Shown piece by piece: positions 28,059 through 38,586 of a stretch of 45,209 nucleotides of DNA. Below the pieces are notes generated by a model. The model did not search any database, was not told where the DNA came from, and was given only the letters and a program-made list of their open reading frames with translations. The translations under genes were made by a program, and so were the position numbers. This DNA is from Candidatus Peregrinibacteria bacterium (GTDB lineage: Bacteria > Patescibacteriota > Gracilibacteria > UM-FILTER-43-11): NCBI GenBank assembly GCA_016934215.1, contig JAFGTE010000022.1, positions 1 to 45,209 on the forward strand. Reading direction: 5' to 3'. Positions within the stretch are counted from its first letter, which is position 1, and every line of letters begins with the position of its first letter.

Positions 28059-29204
28059 ATGGAGATTATGCCTTCAAGTCCTCCCGGAGCAGAGGCCCGA
28101 GTGATCGAAACTGGTAACAAACCCAATCCCGAACAGCTCACCTTGGAAGAAGTGGGATGGATCATCAATAAAATCCGTGAAAAGATAGCTGTTATAAAGG
28201 CGGAAGAGGAAAGAAAAAGGAAGGAAAAATCCGACTATGATGACAATGGTGACCCTCGGGAAAAACCAGTTTTTAAACCAACACGTGTAAAATTAAAGCA
28301 TCCTGAAAACTGGCAGACTCATTTTTCCATACGAGACGGCGTTAAAAATCAATTCGGAGAAAGATTCGACACTTTGGTGGAGCTCCAGCCAACGGCAATT
28401 CACGCCATCGCACAGAAGTATCAGAGGGGCAGGCCGATCCATGCCAATCACATACGACCCAGTGTCTGGGAATATTTATACAGTCAGGAATTTGCCCAGG
28501 AGATAAGAGGAAGAGCATTACAGTTACTATCAGCAGGACCACCCCCCGAATATATGAAAAACTGGCGATCCGAAAAGGTGAGACCAAAAAGCGCTACCCT
28601 TTTTGCGATGGAAGCCATCCGTGAATTCTTTGCTGAGCATGAAATAGGAGCTTTCGAAGATTACATTGATAAAAAGGGATATTTCATTGAATATGCCGCG
28701 CAAGAAACAATTGATGATATGCACGCTATTTACAGACAATTAAGAATACAGAAAGGCTATAAAAATCCCGCTTATCTCACGGAAATTTTTACCAAACGCA
28801 AAGACAGACAGATAACTCCTGATCTAAGCCAAGTGATGAGCAGGCTGGAATCCTACAGAGCTGATAACCCTGGTGGTTTCAGACCGGCTATCACCCGAAC
28901 CTGTACCCCCATAACAAGTATCCGACAGGATTTATATGAACGAGTCAGAGATAGTTATCTTGGTTACGAAGGACCAAAAGCAAATTGGACCACACTGGCT
29001 CAAATAAAGAAAAAATATGATATTAAAACTTCTGATGCCACTCTGAGAAAAATATTCACCGAATGTCTGGGGGGTGAAGATGAATCTGAGCATATCGAAA
29101 CCCGTCGAACACCCGGCGGTTTCAGAACAAAATTCTATTCACCGGAGATTGAAGCAAGAATGGCTGAAGAGGCAGAAAGGCGAGGTTTTCTTTACGCCTC
29201 CTGA
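28059..29204 (+). CDS. Hypothetical protein, possible HTH near C-terminus
   Basis: 381-aa ORF; NWTTLAQIKKKYDIKTSDATLRKIFTE helix-turn-helix-like; ATG 28068 is an alternative start. Confidence 0.7.
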   Translation: MEIMPSSPPGAEARVIETGNKPNPEQLTLEEVGWIINKIREKIAVIKAEEERKRKEKSDYDDNGDPREKPVFKPTRVKLKHPENWQTHFSIRDGVKNQFGERFDTLVELQPTAIHAIAQKYQRGRPIHANHIRPSVWEYLYSQEFAQEIRGRALQLLSAGPPPEYMKNWRSEKVRPKSATLFAMEAIREFFAEHEIGAFEDYIDKKGYFIEYAAQETIDDMHAIYRQLRIQKGYKNPAYLTEIFTKRKDRQITPDLSQVMSRLESYRADNPGGFRPAITRTCTPITSIRQDLYERVRDSYLGYEGPKANWTTLAQIKKKYDIKTSDATLRKIFTECLGGEDESEHIETRRTPGGFRTKFYSPEIEARMAEEAERRGFLYAS

Positions 29205-29821
29205 GCCGCAATCTTCTCTTTAACAATCATGGTGTTGATGACCGCACCACGTTCCATTTCGCCGAGTTTCATGGAGATAAACTTGATGGTGTCCTCCAGA
29301 TCAGGAATCATGCGGTATTCGAGGGCATTTACACGGCGTCTGGTCTTTTCAAGCTCATCGGCCAAAGCCTCCGCTGATTTTTCAATCTCTGCCAGTTCGA
29401 TCAGTAATGGAAGTACTTCCTGAAAAGACTGCAGCGCCATATCCAGTTCGCCGGAAGTCTGTAAATAACCGTAATTGATCGCCTCCCCTTCTTTTTTCAA
29501 GGTAAACTGAGGAATACGAACGGACATCACATTCTTGGTTTTAACGCTCAGTTCCATCAACGCTGTAGAAAAAAGCAGGGCGCCCTCAACAAAATCCTCT
29601 TCCATTATGGAATTGGCCCGGATGAAATTCTTAAATGCCTCTCCCAACCTTGCTTCTACCTCCTCACGCATCCGCTTGGCCTCACGAATGATCTCCATAA
29701 ATTTCTGCATCAGACCGTCCTGCTTGTCTTTTAGCAGTTTATGTCCGCGTTTGGCGCTCTTGATCTTCTTTTTAAGACCAAGCATCGCCATCCTGGTTGG
29801 ATTTACATTGAGTATCGCCAT
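29192..29821 (-). CDS. atpD: V/A-type ATP synthase subunit D
   Basis: NVNPTRMAMLGLKKKIKSAKRGHKLLKDKQDGLM..RRVNALEYRMIPDLEDTIKFI. Confidence 0.93.
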   Translation of the reverse strand: MAILNVNPTRMAMLGLKKKIKSAKRGHKLLKDKQDGLMQKFMEIIREAKRMREEVEARLGEAFKNFIRANSIMEEDFVEGALLFSTALMELSVKTKNVMSVRIPQFTLKKEGEAINYGYLQTSGELDMALQSFQEVLPLLIELAEIEKSAEALADELEKTRRRVNALEYRMIPDLEDTIKFISMKLGEMERGAVINTMIVKEKIAAQEA

Positions 29822-31194
29822 TACTTAGTTTTCAGATATTTTTCAATATGTTCATCTTTCACACGCTTGAGCTCTTCTCTCGGGAGAATGGTCAGAAGAT
29901 CCCAGCCAATCGTAAGTGACTTTTCAATATCGCGGTCTTCGTGTTCCCCCTGCCGGATATATTTGTCTTCAAACGCTTCCGCGAATTTCATATAAGCGCG
30001 ATCAGTCTCATCCAGAGCGGCTTCACCTAAAATCACCGCCAGCTCACGGACATCTTTACCACGAGCGTAAGAAGCATAAAGCTGATTCATCACGCCACTG
30101 TGATCGGCACGCGTCTTGCCTTCACCAATACCCTTGTCTTTCAGACGGGATAAGGATGGGAGTACATCTGCCGGCGGATAAATGTTTTTGCGGTGCAGTT
30201 CACGACTCATCACAATCTGCCCTTCAGTAATATAACCGGTCAGGTCAGGAATCGGATGGGTGATATCATCTTCCGGCATGGTGAGAATCGGAATCTGCGT
30301 GATGGATCCTTTCTTGCCTTTGATACGTCCGGCTCGTTCATAAATGGTGGCCAGATCGGTATAAAGATAACCGGGATACCCGCGGCGTCCGGGCACTTCT
30401 TTACGGGCCGCAGACACTTCACGAAGCGCTTCAGCATAGTTAGTCAGGTCGGTTAGCACCACCAGCACGTGCATTTCTTTTTCGTAAGCCAGATATTCAG
30501 CCGTGGTCAGCGCCAGACGCGGAATCGCAATACGTTCGACCACCGGATCATCAGCCGTATTTAAGAACAGAACCGCTTTTTCAATAGCACCTGTTTTTTC
30601 AAATTCAGATTTAAAGAATTCCGCTTCTTCAAAAGTCACTCCCATGGCGGCAAACACCACAGCAAAGTCACTGCCATCCGTCGTTTTTGCCTGACGGGCA
30701 ATCTGGGCGGCAATACGATTATGAGGCAGACCGGACCCCGAGAAAACCGGCAGTTTTTGTCCGCGTACCAGAGTGTTCAGACAGTCAATGGTTGAAATGC
30801 CGGTCTGAATAAAGTCATTGGGGTAATCACGGGAATAAGGATTGATAGCGGCACCGGAAATATCCAGGCGTTTCTCGGGAATGATTTCAGGATGACCGTC
30901 AATCGGCTTACCGGAACCGTCAAACACGCGCCCCAGCATATCCGCTGAAACCCCGAGTTTCATTGTCTCACCAAGAAAACGGGCTTTACTGCCTTCTGTC
31001 TTGGCTCCCTGGGGACTGTCAAAAAGCTGAACCAGAGCTCTTCCTTCAGCGGCTTCAAGGACTTTACCGAAACGGGTTTCTTTTTCGCCCGGAACCTGCA
31101 CTTCTACCAGCTCTTCGTATTTAACGCCTTCAACACCTTCGACCACCAAAAGCGGACCGGCAATCGATGTAATGGATTTATATTCTTTCTGCAT
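29821..31194 (-). CDS. atpB: V/A-type ATP synthase subunit B
   Basis: [82 protein letters not shown]. Confidence 0.96.
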   Translation of the reverse strand: MQKEYKSITSIAGPLLVVEGVEGVKYEELVEVQVPGEKETRFGKVLEAAEGRALVQLFDSPQGAKTEGSKARFLGETMKLGVSADMLGRVFDGSGKPIDGHPEIIPEKRLDISGAAINPYSRDYPNDFIQTGISTIDCLNTLVRGQKLPVFSGSGLPHNRIAAQIARQAKTTDGSDFAVVFAAMGVTFEEAEFFKSEFEKTGAIEKAVLFLNTADDPVVERIAIPRLALTTAEYLAYEKEMHVLVVLTDLTNYAEALREVSAARKEVPGRRGYPGYLYTDLATIYERAGRIKGKKGSITQIPILTMPEDDITHPIPDLTGYITEGQIVMSRELHRKNIYPPADVLPSLSRLKDKGIGEGKTRADHSGVMNQLYASYARGKDVRELAVILGEAALDETDRAYMKFAEAFEDKYIRQGEHEDRDIEKSLTIGWDLLTILPREELKRVKDEHIEKYLKTK

Positions 31195-31221
31195 GACTTT
31201 AAAAGTTTAATGACTTATTAA

Positions 31222-32985
31222 TTATTTAAGTGACCTAATAGATGTCTGGACTTCTTTTTCAAGGGCTTCGAATTCATCCCACTTCCCTTCTCCGATATCT
31301 TTGACTTTTACCACCTTCTTAAGAACAGGAAGTTTTTTAAGATTATCGAAGTCAAATTCCTCGTTCTCTACCACTTCAAGTCCGGCATGGTACATGGCCA
31401 GAATACATTTCAGCATCCAGTACTGCTTTTTAAGAGAAGTATAGGCATCGACTTCATCAAAGGCATTCTGGAATAAGAAGTCTTCACGAATGGACTTAGC
31501 CGTTTCAAGAACCAACCTTTCTTTCGGACTGAGCGCATCCATACCAACCAAGCGAACGATCTCTTCCAGCTTGGATTCTTCCTGCAAAAGGGCTCTGGTG
31601 GTATTGCGGACTTCCATGGAATCCTCGGCTACCTCTTTCGTCCAGTAACCGGCAATGTTGTCATCATACAAAGTGTAAGAACTGAGCCAGTTAATGGCCG
31701 GGAAATGTCTTCGGCGGGCCAATGTGGCATCGAGTCCCCAGAACACTTTCGTAACGCGCAAAGTATTTTGCGTAACCGGTTCGGAAAGGTCACCCCCCGG
31801 AGGAGACACGGCACCGATAACGGTCAGAGATCCTTCACGGCCATCAGACCCCAGACATTTTACAGCTCCGGCTCTTTCATAAAAGCCGGCCGTACGGGAC
31901 CCCAGGTAAGCAGGATAACCTTCCTCACCCGGCATTTCTTCAAGACGTCCTGACATCTCGCGCATAGCCTCAGCCCAGCGGGACGTGGAATCAGCCATCA
32001 GGGCAACAGAATAGCCCATATCGCGGTAATATTCAGCAATAGTGATACCGGTGTACACGGAAGCTTCACGGGCCGCTACCGGCATATTGGATGTGTTGGC
32101 AATCAGCACGGTTCGTTTCATAAGTGGCTCCCCCGTATTCGGATCTTTCAGTTCCGGAAATTCCATCAGTACATCCGTCATCTCGTTACCACGTTCTCCG
32201 CAGCCTACATAGACGATCACCTGAGCGTCACAGTATTTAGCCACGGTCTGCTGAGTCACCGTTTTACCGGCACCAAAGGGTCCGGGAATACAACCGGCAC
32301 CTCCTTTCGCCAGCGGAAAAAGAGAATCCAGAATACGGGTACCCGTCACCATTGGCGTGGCAGGCACACGCTTACCGGCATCCTTGCGGGGATTCCGGAT
32401 CGGCCACTTCTGAAGCATAGTGATCTTGTGTTTATGGCCGTCATCACCATCAATTTCGGCCACGACCTCTTCGACGGTCTTGGAACCGGAATGAATAGCA
32501 ATTACTTTACCACCCATACCGACAGGAACCATAATTTTGTGATTGATCAGAGTGGTTTCCTGGACTTCTCCTAAAATATCTCCTTCAACCACCTCATCGC
32601 CAGTCGAAACAACCGGTTTAAAATCCCATTTCTTTTCACGGTCGATTCCGGGAACGCTGATACCGCGGGCAATAAAAGCGGATTTACTTTCCTTTTCGAT
32701 AAGCGCCAGAGGTCTCTGGATACCGTCGTAAATGCCCTCCAGAAGACCGGGGCCCAGTTCGACCGAAAGCGTCTGACCAGTCAGGAAGACCGGTTCACCC
32801 GGACCGATACCGGCCGTTTCTTCGTATACCTGGATGGAAGCCTCATCGCCATTGAGCTCGATCACTTCGCCAACCAGACGCTGTTCGGAAACGTTTACCA
32901 CTTCGTACATCTTGGCGTTCTTCATGCCATTGGCCACTATGAGACAGCCAGCGACCTTAATAATGGTTCCTTGTTCTTGAGTCAT
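31222..32985 (-). CDS. atpA: V/A-type ATP synthase subunit A (catalytic)
   Basis: [18 protein letters not shown]-loop, [46 protein letters not shown]; start assigned at [13 protein letters not shown] rather than the longest ORF start. Confidence 0.95.
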   Translation of the reverse strand: MTQEQGTIIKVAGCLIVANGMKNAKMYEVVNVSEQRLVGEVIELNGDEASIQVYEETAGIGPGEPVFLTGQTLSVELGPGLLEGIYDGIQRPLALIEKESKSAFIARGISVPGIDREKKWDFKPVVSTGDEVVEGDILGEVQETTLINHKIMVPVGMGGKVIAIHSGSKTVEEVVAEIDGDDGHKHKITMLQKWPIRNPRKDAGKRVPATPMVTGTRILDSLFPLAKGGAGCIPGPFGAGKTVTQQTVAKYCDAQVIVYVGCGERGNEMTDVLMEFPELKDPNTGEPLMKRTVLIANTSNMPVAAREASVYTGITIAEYYRDMGYSVALMADSTSRWAEAMREMSGRLEEMPGEEGYPAYLGSRTAGFYERAGAVKCLGSDGREGSLTVIGAVSPPGGDLSEPVTQNTLRVTKVFWGLDATLARRRHFPAINWLSSYTLYDDNIAGYWTKEVAEDSMEVRNTTRALLQEESKLEEIVRLVGMDALSPKERLVLETAKSIREDFLFQNAFDEVDAYTSLKKQYWMLKCILAMYHAGLEVVENEEFDFDNLKKLPVLKKVVKVKDIGEGKWDEFEALEKEVQTSIRSLK

Positions 32986-33025
32986 GATTCTAGTATTTAA
33001 ATTAAGTTTTAATTGAATGATATGC

Positions 33026-33373
33026 TTAGTTAAGTATGTCCATACCCACTGCCTTTTCGACAATGGTTTTGAGCTTTTTAAGGCCGTAACCGGACGAGCC
33101 CAAATGGGAAGGCAGCGGAATAATGGCCGGAAGCGGATCGGCCGTCAGCTTTTTGTAATCGTCATCCGTAACGGCTGACATCAGATCTTCCATAATAAAA
33201 ATAATGGCATATTTATTGTGAGATTCCCCTTTGGTTTCCGCACGTTCTTTTTTCAGATCATAGAGTGTTGCTACTGCCGCCTCAGGTTCACTCACATAAA
33301 AAGGTTCAAGACCAAGGGCTTTAAAACCGAGAATTGTTTCACGCGTGCCGACAATGGAGATTTTATAATTCAT
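33026..33373 (-). CDS. atpF: V/A-type ATP synthase subunit F
   Basis: [35 protein letters not shown]; operon position. Confidence 0.85.
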   Translation of the reverse strand: MNYKISIVGTRETILGFKALGLEPFYVSEPEAAVATLYDLKKERAETKGESHNKYAIIFIMEDLMSAVTDDDYKKLTADPLPAIIPLPSHLGSSGYGLKKLKTIVEKAVGMDILN

Positions 33374-33379
33374 AAATGT

Positions 33380-34411
33380 TTATAAAACTAACATATGCTC
33401 AGAAATAACTTCGTTCGAAAGGCCGTTCAACTTTCCGACCAGAATGGCCCGAAGAATCAGCATGTGGTTTTCAAAACGCCAGAAGAAACTGAAGACCGGT
33501 TCCGGTCCAAAGCTGATGGTATTACTTCTGGCCATAAATTCCTGCTGCAATTTGAAGGCATGTTTTTCAGCAACGATAAGCGTTTTTTCTTCCATAAACT
33601 TTTCAAGGGCAACGGAAAGGTCATCACTCCCAATGGGTCTTTCAAGAGCCTGGCGAAGTTCCTCATAACCTCGTTCAAATGCATTCAGATAAAGATCCAT
33701 TTTTACAAAGCCGCCCGGAAGCAACAGTTTCTCAAGTACGGACCGGTCTTTTTTAAGTTCCGTCACACGAATAAAGGCACGTAAATTCGAAAAATCGATG
33801 AGACGCTTAAGATACATCTCAATCATGGAACTGCCCAATTGATCAGAAATAGCTTTCAGTGTTTCGAGATAATGCTGATCAATCACCGTATTGATGATCT
33901 GAGGATTGGCGTCCTTCTCATAAAGTTCTTTAATAAAATTGATTTTTTTATCGAGCTCTTTCGTCAGGGGAATCTTTTTATCTTCCAGAACAAACCCCTG
34001 CCAGGCTTCCGGGCCAATCGTTCCCAAACCGGACAAGGCATGATTCACTTCTTCGTAACCCTGACCAGTCACTTTAGCCTTCAGCGCTACTTTTAAATTA
34101 TGGAAGTCATATTTATGCCAAAGGAATTTTAGAGCCTCAGGGTATGGAGCCATTTGAATGAGCAGCTCTTTCATACTAAGAAGCGCTCCTGATAAAACTT
34201 TAGAAAAATCCTGTACCTCATAATCGCCCAGACTGTCCGTTACCAACGGCAAATCATTCAGTGCCCGAAATACTTCCGAAGCCCCGGGTGCATCGATCAG
34301 GCGTTCCAGCATACCCGCATTCAGCATCTTTGTTTCAAGCGCTCTCAAGCGTCCGACGATGTAAGCATATTGGCTGTTATCGTACATATTAATCAAAAAG
34401 AATTTTGGCAA
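33380..34411 (-). CDS. atpC: V/A-type ATP synthase subunit C
   Basis: YAYIVGRLRALETKMLNAGMLERLIDAP..FLWHKYDFHNLKVALKAK; operon position. Confidence 0.88.
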   Translation of the reverse strand: MPKFFLINMYDNSQYAYIVGRLRALETKMLNAGMLERLIDAPGASEVFRALNDLPLVTDSLGDYEVQDFSKVLSGALLSMKELLIQMAPYPEALKFLWHKYDFHNLKVALKAKVTGQGYEEVNHALSGLGTIGPEAWQGFVLEDKKIPLTKELDKKINFIKELYEKDANPQIINTVIDQHYLETLKAISDQLGSSMIEMYLKRLIDFSNLRAFIRVTELKKDRSVLEKLLLPGGFVKMDLYLNAFERGYEELRQALERPIGSDDLSVALEKFMEEKTLIVAEKHAFKLQQEFMARSNTISFGPEPVFSFFWRFENHMLILRAILVGKLNGLSNEVISEHMLVL

Positions 34412-34961
34412 TAAAAAGTTCAGTGTTCGGTCTGATCTGGCTTTTTATAAGATAATTAAAAGAAAGGTTGATTTCCTGTTTCCCATCGGAAACAACAAAT
34501 CCCCCGTCAATATCCGAGGATTCATTTTTTACAGAATAATCAACACCGGCTTTTTTGATGGCCTCCTCAAGGTCTTTCCTGTGTCCGGTAGCAACCGTCA
34601 GGTGTCCCTTAGGCATAAACTGACTGGCGGACTTAAGCATAGAAACAAGCAATCTGGAAAGCTCACTGCCTTTCAAACCGGAAAGTGTTTTACCTGCCTC
34701 AGTATAAACGTCATCAATAACCTGACGCTTCTCAGCAAGAAGTTTATTGCGGCCTTCCATCTTGGCAAGAACCGCTGCTTTTTCGCGAACCGATTCACTT
34801 TTAGCCTGAACTTTTTCAGCGATCTCCCTTTTCTTCTCTTCCGCTTTCACTTTTGCCTCTGCCTTGATCTTCGCGATCTCATCATCAGCCACCTGTTTCA
34901 TAAAAGCTGCTTTCTTACCAGCCTCGTCATTAATTTTTTGGAGAATATCACTTAAAGCCAT
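34389..34961 (-). CDS. atpE: V/A-type ATP synthase subunit E
   Basis: Coiled-coil stalk protein; operon position. Confidence 0.8.
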   Translation of the reverse strand: MALSDILQKINDEAGKKAAFMKQVADDEIAKIKAEAKVKAEEKKREIAEKVQAKSESVREKAAVLAKMEGRNKLLAEKRQVIDDVYTEAGKTLSGLKGSELSRLLVSMLKSASQFMPKGHLTVATGHRKDLEEAIKKAGVDYSVKNESSDIDGGFVVSDGKQEINLSFNYLIKSQIRPNTELFIAKILFD

Positions 34962-34973
34962 TCTTATATTTAA

Positions 34974-35002
34974 TTAAAAATTGAAAATTGAAAAATGAAA
35001 AA
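34974..35002 (-). repeat. AT-rich heptamer repeats between subunit K and E genes
   Basis: Minus strand TTTTTCA-TTTTTCA-ATTTTCA-ATTTTTA. Confidence 0.6.
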
Positions 35003-35007
35003 TTCTT

Positions 35008-35520
35008 TTAAGCACCGGCAATGGTTGGAATGGCGAATACAATCAAAGCACTGACCAGAAATCCGAGTACCGCATAAGTTTCTACCATCGCGGAAAGTAC
35101 CATCGCTTTACCCATATCTGCCGGGTTCTTAGCAATGGTCCCCATACCCGCAGCAGAAACGCGGCCCTGATGGATACCGGAGAAATAACCAGCCAGTCCT
35201 ACAGGAACACCTGCAAAACCGACAAGAGCTCCCTGAGCAACTGTCAGACTGAGAGGTTCACCCCCTAGCACGCCCGTGAACATGAGGATTAGGAAGGCGA
35301 CCAGAAACCCGTAAATACCTTGCGTAGCCGGCAGGGCTTCAAGAATCAGAACCTTACCGAAAAGCTCAGGTTTTTCAGCGGTGACACCGGCACCAGCCTG
35401 ACCAGCCGTACCGACACCGATAGAGGAACCGGCACCGGCAAAGGCGACGGCAAAGGCAGCTCCTGCAATAGCGAGAGCAAGTCCCCAGAAACTTGGATTA
35501 GAAATGATTACTTCTTCCAT
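35008..35520 (-). CDS. atpK: V/A-type ATP synthase subunit K (proteolipid)
   Basis: Duplicated hairpins; LEALPATQGIYGFLVAFLI and GIHQGRVSAAG..SAMVETYAVLGFLVS. Confidence 0.95.
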   Translation of the reverse strand: MEEVIISNPSFWGLALAIAGAAFAVAFAGAGSSIGVGTAGQAGAGVTAEKPELFGKVLILEALPATQGIYGFLVAFLILMFTGVLGGEPLSLTVAQGALVGFAGVPVGLAGYFSGIHQGRVSAAGMGTIAKNPADMGKAMVLSAMVETYAVLGFLVSALIVFAIPTIAGA

Positions 35521-35560
35521 AATGAATAATATTAAAGGGTTAAATTTTTTATAAATTAAA

Positions 35561-37555
35561 TTAAGACGGTTCGCTCACACGAATGAACCTGGATTCCTTC
35601 CGGAAAGGGCGAAAGGCTTTTCCTCCTCCTTCCAGAAATTTGGTAAAGAACTCAACAAACTGAAGACGGCCGGAATGAATAAAAGCACCCAGCGCATTGA
35701 TCCCCATATTGAAAGCATGACCGAAAATTAAAACAATGATGGCCAGAATAATACCAACGTAAGGCACTCCATTCACCATACCGGCAATCGTATTGACCGC
35801 CAGACCAATAATACTGGTAGCCAGACCGAGTGCCAGAAGACGGGAATAAGAGAGGATATCAGAAAGGTAACCCACCAAACCGTAAAGCCCCAGAATACCG
35901 GAAAGAAGTTTCATAATCGGATTTTTTTTATCTCTCCCCTGAGTCAGTACGATACCGGCGATCGCAATATACAAAAGATATTTCAGTGGCAAAGCCAAAA
36001 CGGCAGGAAGCAAACCGGCCGTCAGCATGATTTGAAGCGCGATGACCGAAAGGATGAACACCCATGGAAAATTATCGATCAGAGCGTCTTTTTTACTGAC
36101 CGTCTTATACTTGTGGAGAAAATTGATTATGACCCCGAAGAGCACCTGAATATAACCGAGGACTAAAGACAGAATAAGAACACCCATCGGATTGGTGATC
36201 GCCGAAATCTTCTGACCAATGAACATCTTTTCTCCGGAAGCCGCCGTATAAGTCAGCCACTCCGGCACCTGATCGACCTCCAGACTGGCCCAGCCGCCAA
36301 AAAGGGTTCCGGCAAAGAAAGTAACAATCCCGGCATACATAAGCAGGCGAATGAACCCCTGAGACTGTTTTGGTATTTTAAGGAACCTGAGCACGCTGAA
36401 CATAATCGCAAACATCAGCAAACCATAAATAGCATCCGTCAGTGCCAGTCCGAAGAACACAATAAAGAAAACAGCCAGATAAGGCGTGGGATCCATTTCA
36501 TTAGGAAGCGGGAGACCATAAATACCCGTAACCGATTCAAATGGCTTGAGAAAAGGTTTATTTACCAAAAGAACAGGAGCTTCCTCCCCTTCTTCCGGTC
36601 TAAGCTCAAAAAGTTCGAAATTCGGATTCACCTGATGCAAATCTCGTTTAAGATTTTCAAGTCCGCTTTTGGGCACCCAACCGGTAATTAAAAGAGCGCT
36701 TTCTGTGGCAAGGAATTTCCGGTGAGATTCTTTTTTAATCAGCTCCCAGTTCAGCGCATCGTACAAAACCCGCAGATTCTTTAAGTGATGTGTTTCTTTC
36801 CTGGCAGATGCTTCAACTTCGGCAAGTTTGGTGCCGATCTCGTGAAAACGACGATCAATGACTTGCAGTTCCTCTTTAGGATTTCCCTTAAGAACAGGAA
36901 GTTCAATTATTTCGCCCTTATGTGTCAGAATCAAACCTTCAATGTCCGAGATTATGGATTGCTCGCAAACTACCTGAAAATAAACCGTCGTCTCGACCAT
37001 ATTGTCCATTTCAATCACAACCAGTTTGGAATGTTTTGTGATTTCACTTTCTAAAGCTTCCCATTCCTTAAGCGATGCCATCGCAAAAATACTGCGGGCC
37101 GTTTTGGTGACGCGGGGCTCACTCAAAGAAGCCGTATGATGTACCCAGGGACGGAGGCGTGACTGAAGCTCTTTTAATGTCTTCTTTTCATTATTCAGAT
37201 CAACGATAGCTTCCTCCAGTTTTTTGCAGCTTTCGACCACAGGTTTCCACTTAAAATCTGTCTTCACCGTCTTTACTTCTTCCTTCCGGATCTTGACACT
37301 GTCTCCATCAACCATCGCCTGAACCCCCTTCTTCCTGACCTCATATCCGGATAAAAAGTGGATCGCAAATTCAAGCTCTGCCACCTTGTAATGGAGTTTA
37401 TGCAGATCGTCAGAAAGCTCCGCAGGAGTAAGGCCTTCTTCCGGCCTGGCATCCGTCAGGTGAAGGACACCCTTTTCCTGAAGAAAAGAAAGGATTTCAT
37501 CCTTTTCTGTTTTACTTACAAGCAAACCGATCTTTTGCATTGGCACGACTGCCAT
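35561..37555 (-). CDS. atpI: V/A-type ATP synthase subunit I
   Basis: MQKIGLLVSKTEKDEILSFLQEKGVLHL; YGLPLPNEMDPTPYLAVFFIVFFGLALTDAIYGLL; SYSRLLALGLATSII. Confidence 0.95.
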   Translation of the reverse strand: MAVVPMQKIGLLVSKTEKDEILSFLQEKGVLHLTDARPEEGLTPAELSDDLHKLHYKVAELEFAIHFLSGYEVRKKGVQAMVDGDSVKIRKEEVKTVKTDFKWKPVVESCKKLEEAIVDLNNEKKTLKELQSRLRPWVHHTASLSEPRVTKTARSIFAMASLKEWEALESEITKHSKLVVIEMDNMVETTVYFQVVCEQSIISDIEGLILTHKGEIIELPVLKGNPKEELQVIDRRFHEIGTKLAEVEASARKETHHLKNLRVLYDALNWELIKKESHRKFLATESALLITGWVPKSGLENLKRDLHQVNPNFELFELRPEEGEEAPVLLVNKPFLKPFESVTGIYGLPLPNEMDPTPYLAVFFIVFFGLALTDAIYGLLMFAIMFSVLRFLKIPKQSQGFIRLLMYAGIVTFFAGTLFGGWASLEVDQVPEWLTYTAASGEKMFIGQKISAITNPMGVLILSLVLGYIQVLFGVIINFLHKYKTVSKKDALIDNFPWVFILSVIALQIMLTAGLLPAVLALPLKYLLYIAIAGIVLTQGRDKKNPIMKLLSGILGLYGLVGYLSDILSYSRLLALGLATSIIGLAVNTIAGMVNGVPYVGIILAIIVLIFGHAFNMGINALGAFIHSGRLQFVEFFTKFLEGGGKAFRPFRKESRFIRVSEPS

Positions 37556-37580
37556 ATATATAGGAGGGTCAGTTGATTAT

Positions 37581-37925
37581 TTATTCGAACATGGCCATAA
37601 AAGCCTCCATCACCTTCGCTTTGCCGGTCGGAATCTTGGTCTTTCCGGCTTCGATGATGTCGCGTCTCGCATTGTTAGCATCCGTTAAAATTCGCCCGTA
37701 TTCGGCTTTAGCTTCTTCTTTTGCCTGCCGGATAACAACCGTCGCTTTATCGCGTTCTTCTTCTTCCGCCTTCCGGATGATTAATTCAGCCTCATCGGAA
37801 GCTTCCTGAAATCTCCTCTCATTCTCTTCTTCCACCTCTTTCAGCATCTTTGCGGCACTGGCTTCTTCCTGTTGAATTTGGCTTATAAAAGTCGTTTGAT
37901 CAGGCATACATAGGAAGTTATTCAT
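37581..37925 (-). CDS. V/A-type ATP synthase subunit H/G-like coiled coil
   Basis: 114-aa coiled coil at head of operon. Confidence 0.7.
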   Translation of the reverse strand: MNNFLCMPDQTTFISQIQQEEASAAKMLKEVEEENERRFQEASDEAELIIRKAEEEERDKATVVIRQAKEEAKAEYGRILTDANNARRDIIEAGKTKIPTGKAKVMEAFMAMFE

Positions 37926-37944
37926 TAAAAAATGAGCCTAAAAA

Positions 37945-37973
37945 TCTAAGCATGCCACCATACAAAAGTCAAG
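37945..37973 (-). promoter_or_regulatory. Putative promoter of V-ATPase operon
   Basis: Minus strand TTGACT-N17-TTAGAT with TGC extension. Confidence 0.5.
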
Positions 37974-38039
37974 ACTCCTTGAGAATGACACATATTTAAA
38001 AAGTGTTATAATAAAATATTAATAACACTTGACCATTAA

Positions 38040-38477
38040 TTACCAAAATTGATACCAAGGCCGGCTATTACTGTTTGCCTGTTTTCGCCGATTCAGCTCT
38101 TCACGGGCAATTCTGGCTGTGGTTGCTGCAAAAGGATCTCTATTGGCCTCCGGACTGGTAGCCAGCTTCTGAAGAATATTATCCGGTTCTTTGGCCAGCC
38201 TGCTACGAATGATCTTTTCATCTATTTTTTCATCAGCAGGAACTACTTCTCCAACCCCGGAAGGTGTAGGTGTTGGGGTGGAAGCGGAACCTGACTCAGT
38301 CTTCTTGACCGTTTGAGAGGCAGCGGCCTCAGCACGCCGCGAAGCAGCCGTCAAAAGATTCCTGCTCGCCTGTTTCGCTGCGTCACTTCCCTGAACCTCA
38401 GGAGTTGGCTCATCTTTTTCATTCGAATAAATGACGACTTCCTGTACTTCGATGACATTTGGCTTTTTTGGAGGCAT
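38040..38477 (-). CDS. Hypothetical protein
   Basis: 145-aa ORF; upstream minus-strand TTGCTT-N17-TATAAT. Confidence 0.55.
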   Translation of the reverse strand: MPPKKPNVIEVQEVVIYSNEKDEPTPEVQGSDAAKQASRNLLTAASRRAEAAASQTVKKTESGSASTPTPTPSGVGEVVPADEKIDEKIIRSRLAKEPDNILQKLATSPEANRDPFAATTARIAREELNRRKQANSNSRPWYQFW

Positions 38478-38586
38478 GCTTTAATTTATGGTGAATCATA
38501 TTATTATACAATATTTATTAATTAAAAGCAAGTATTAAGCCTTGTCCTTTTTTGATATACTCACACATTATCAGTATTAATGCCTT

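Noticed and set aside
27577-29204. Full Thoeris system
   Set aside because: Only a ThsB-like TIR is present; the neighbouring 381-aa protein shows no SIR2, SLOG/STALD or TM effector features.
32986-33063. Longer N-terminus of V-ATPase subunit A ([18 protein letters not shown]...)
   Set aside because: Overlaps the 3' end of the subunit F gene; canonical subunit A begins [13 protein letters not shown].
37998-38010. TATAAT (GTGTTATAATAAAAT) on the plus strand at about 38006
   Set aside because: No plus-strand gene follows; it lies between two minus-strand genes and has no good -35.
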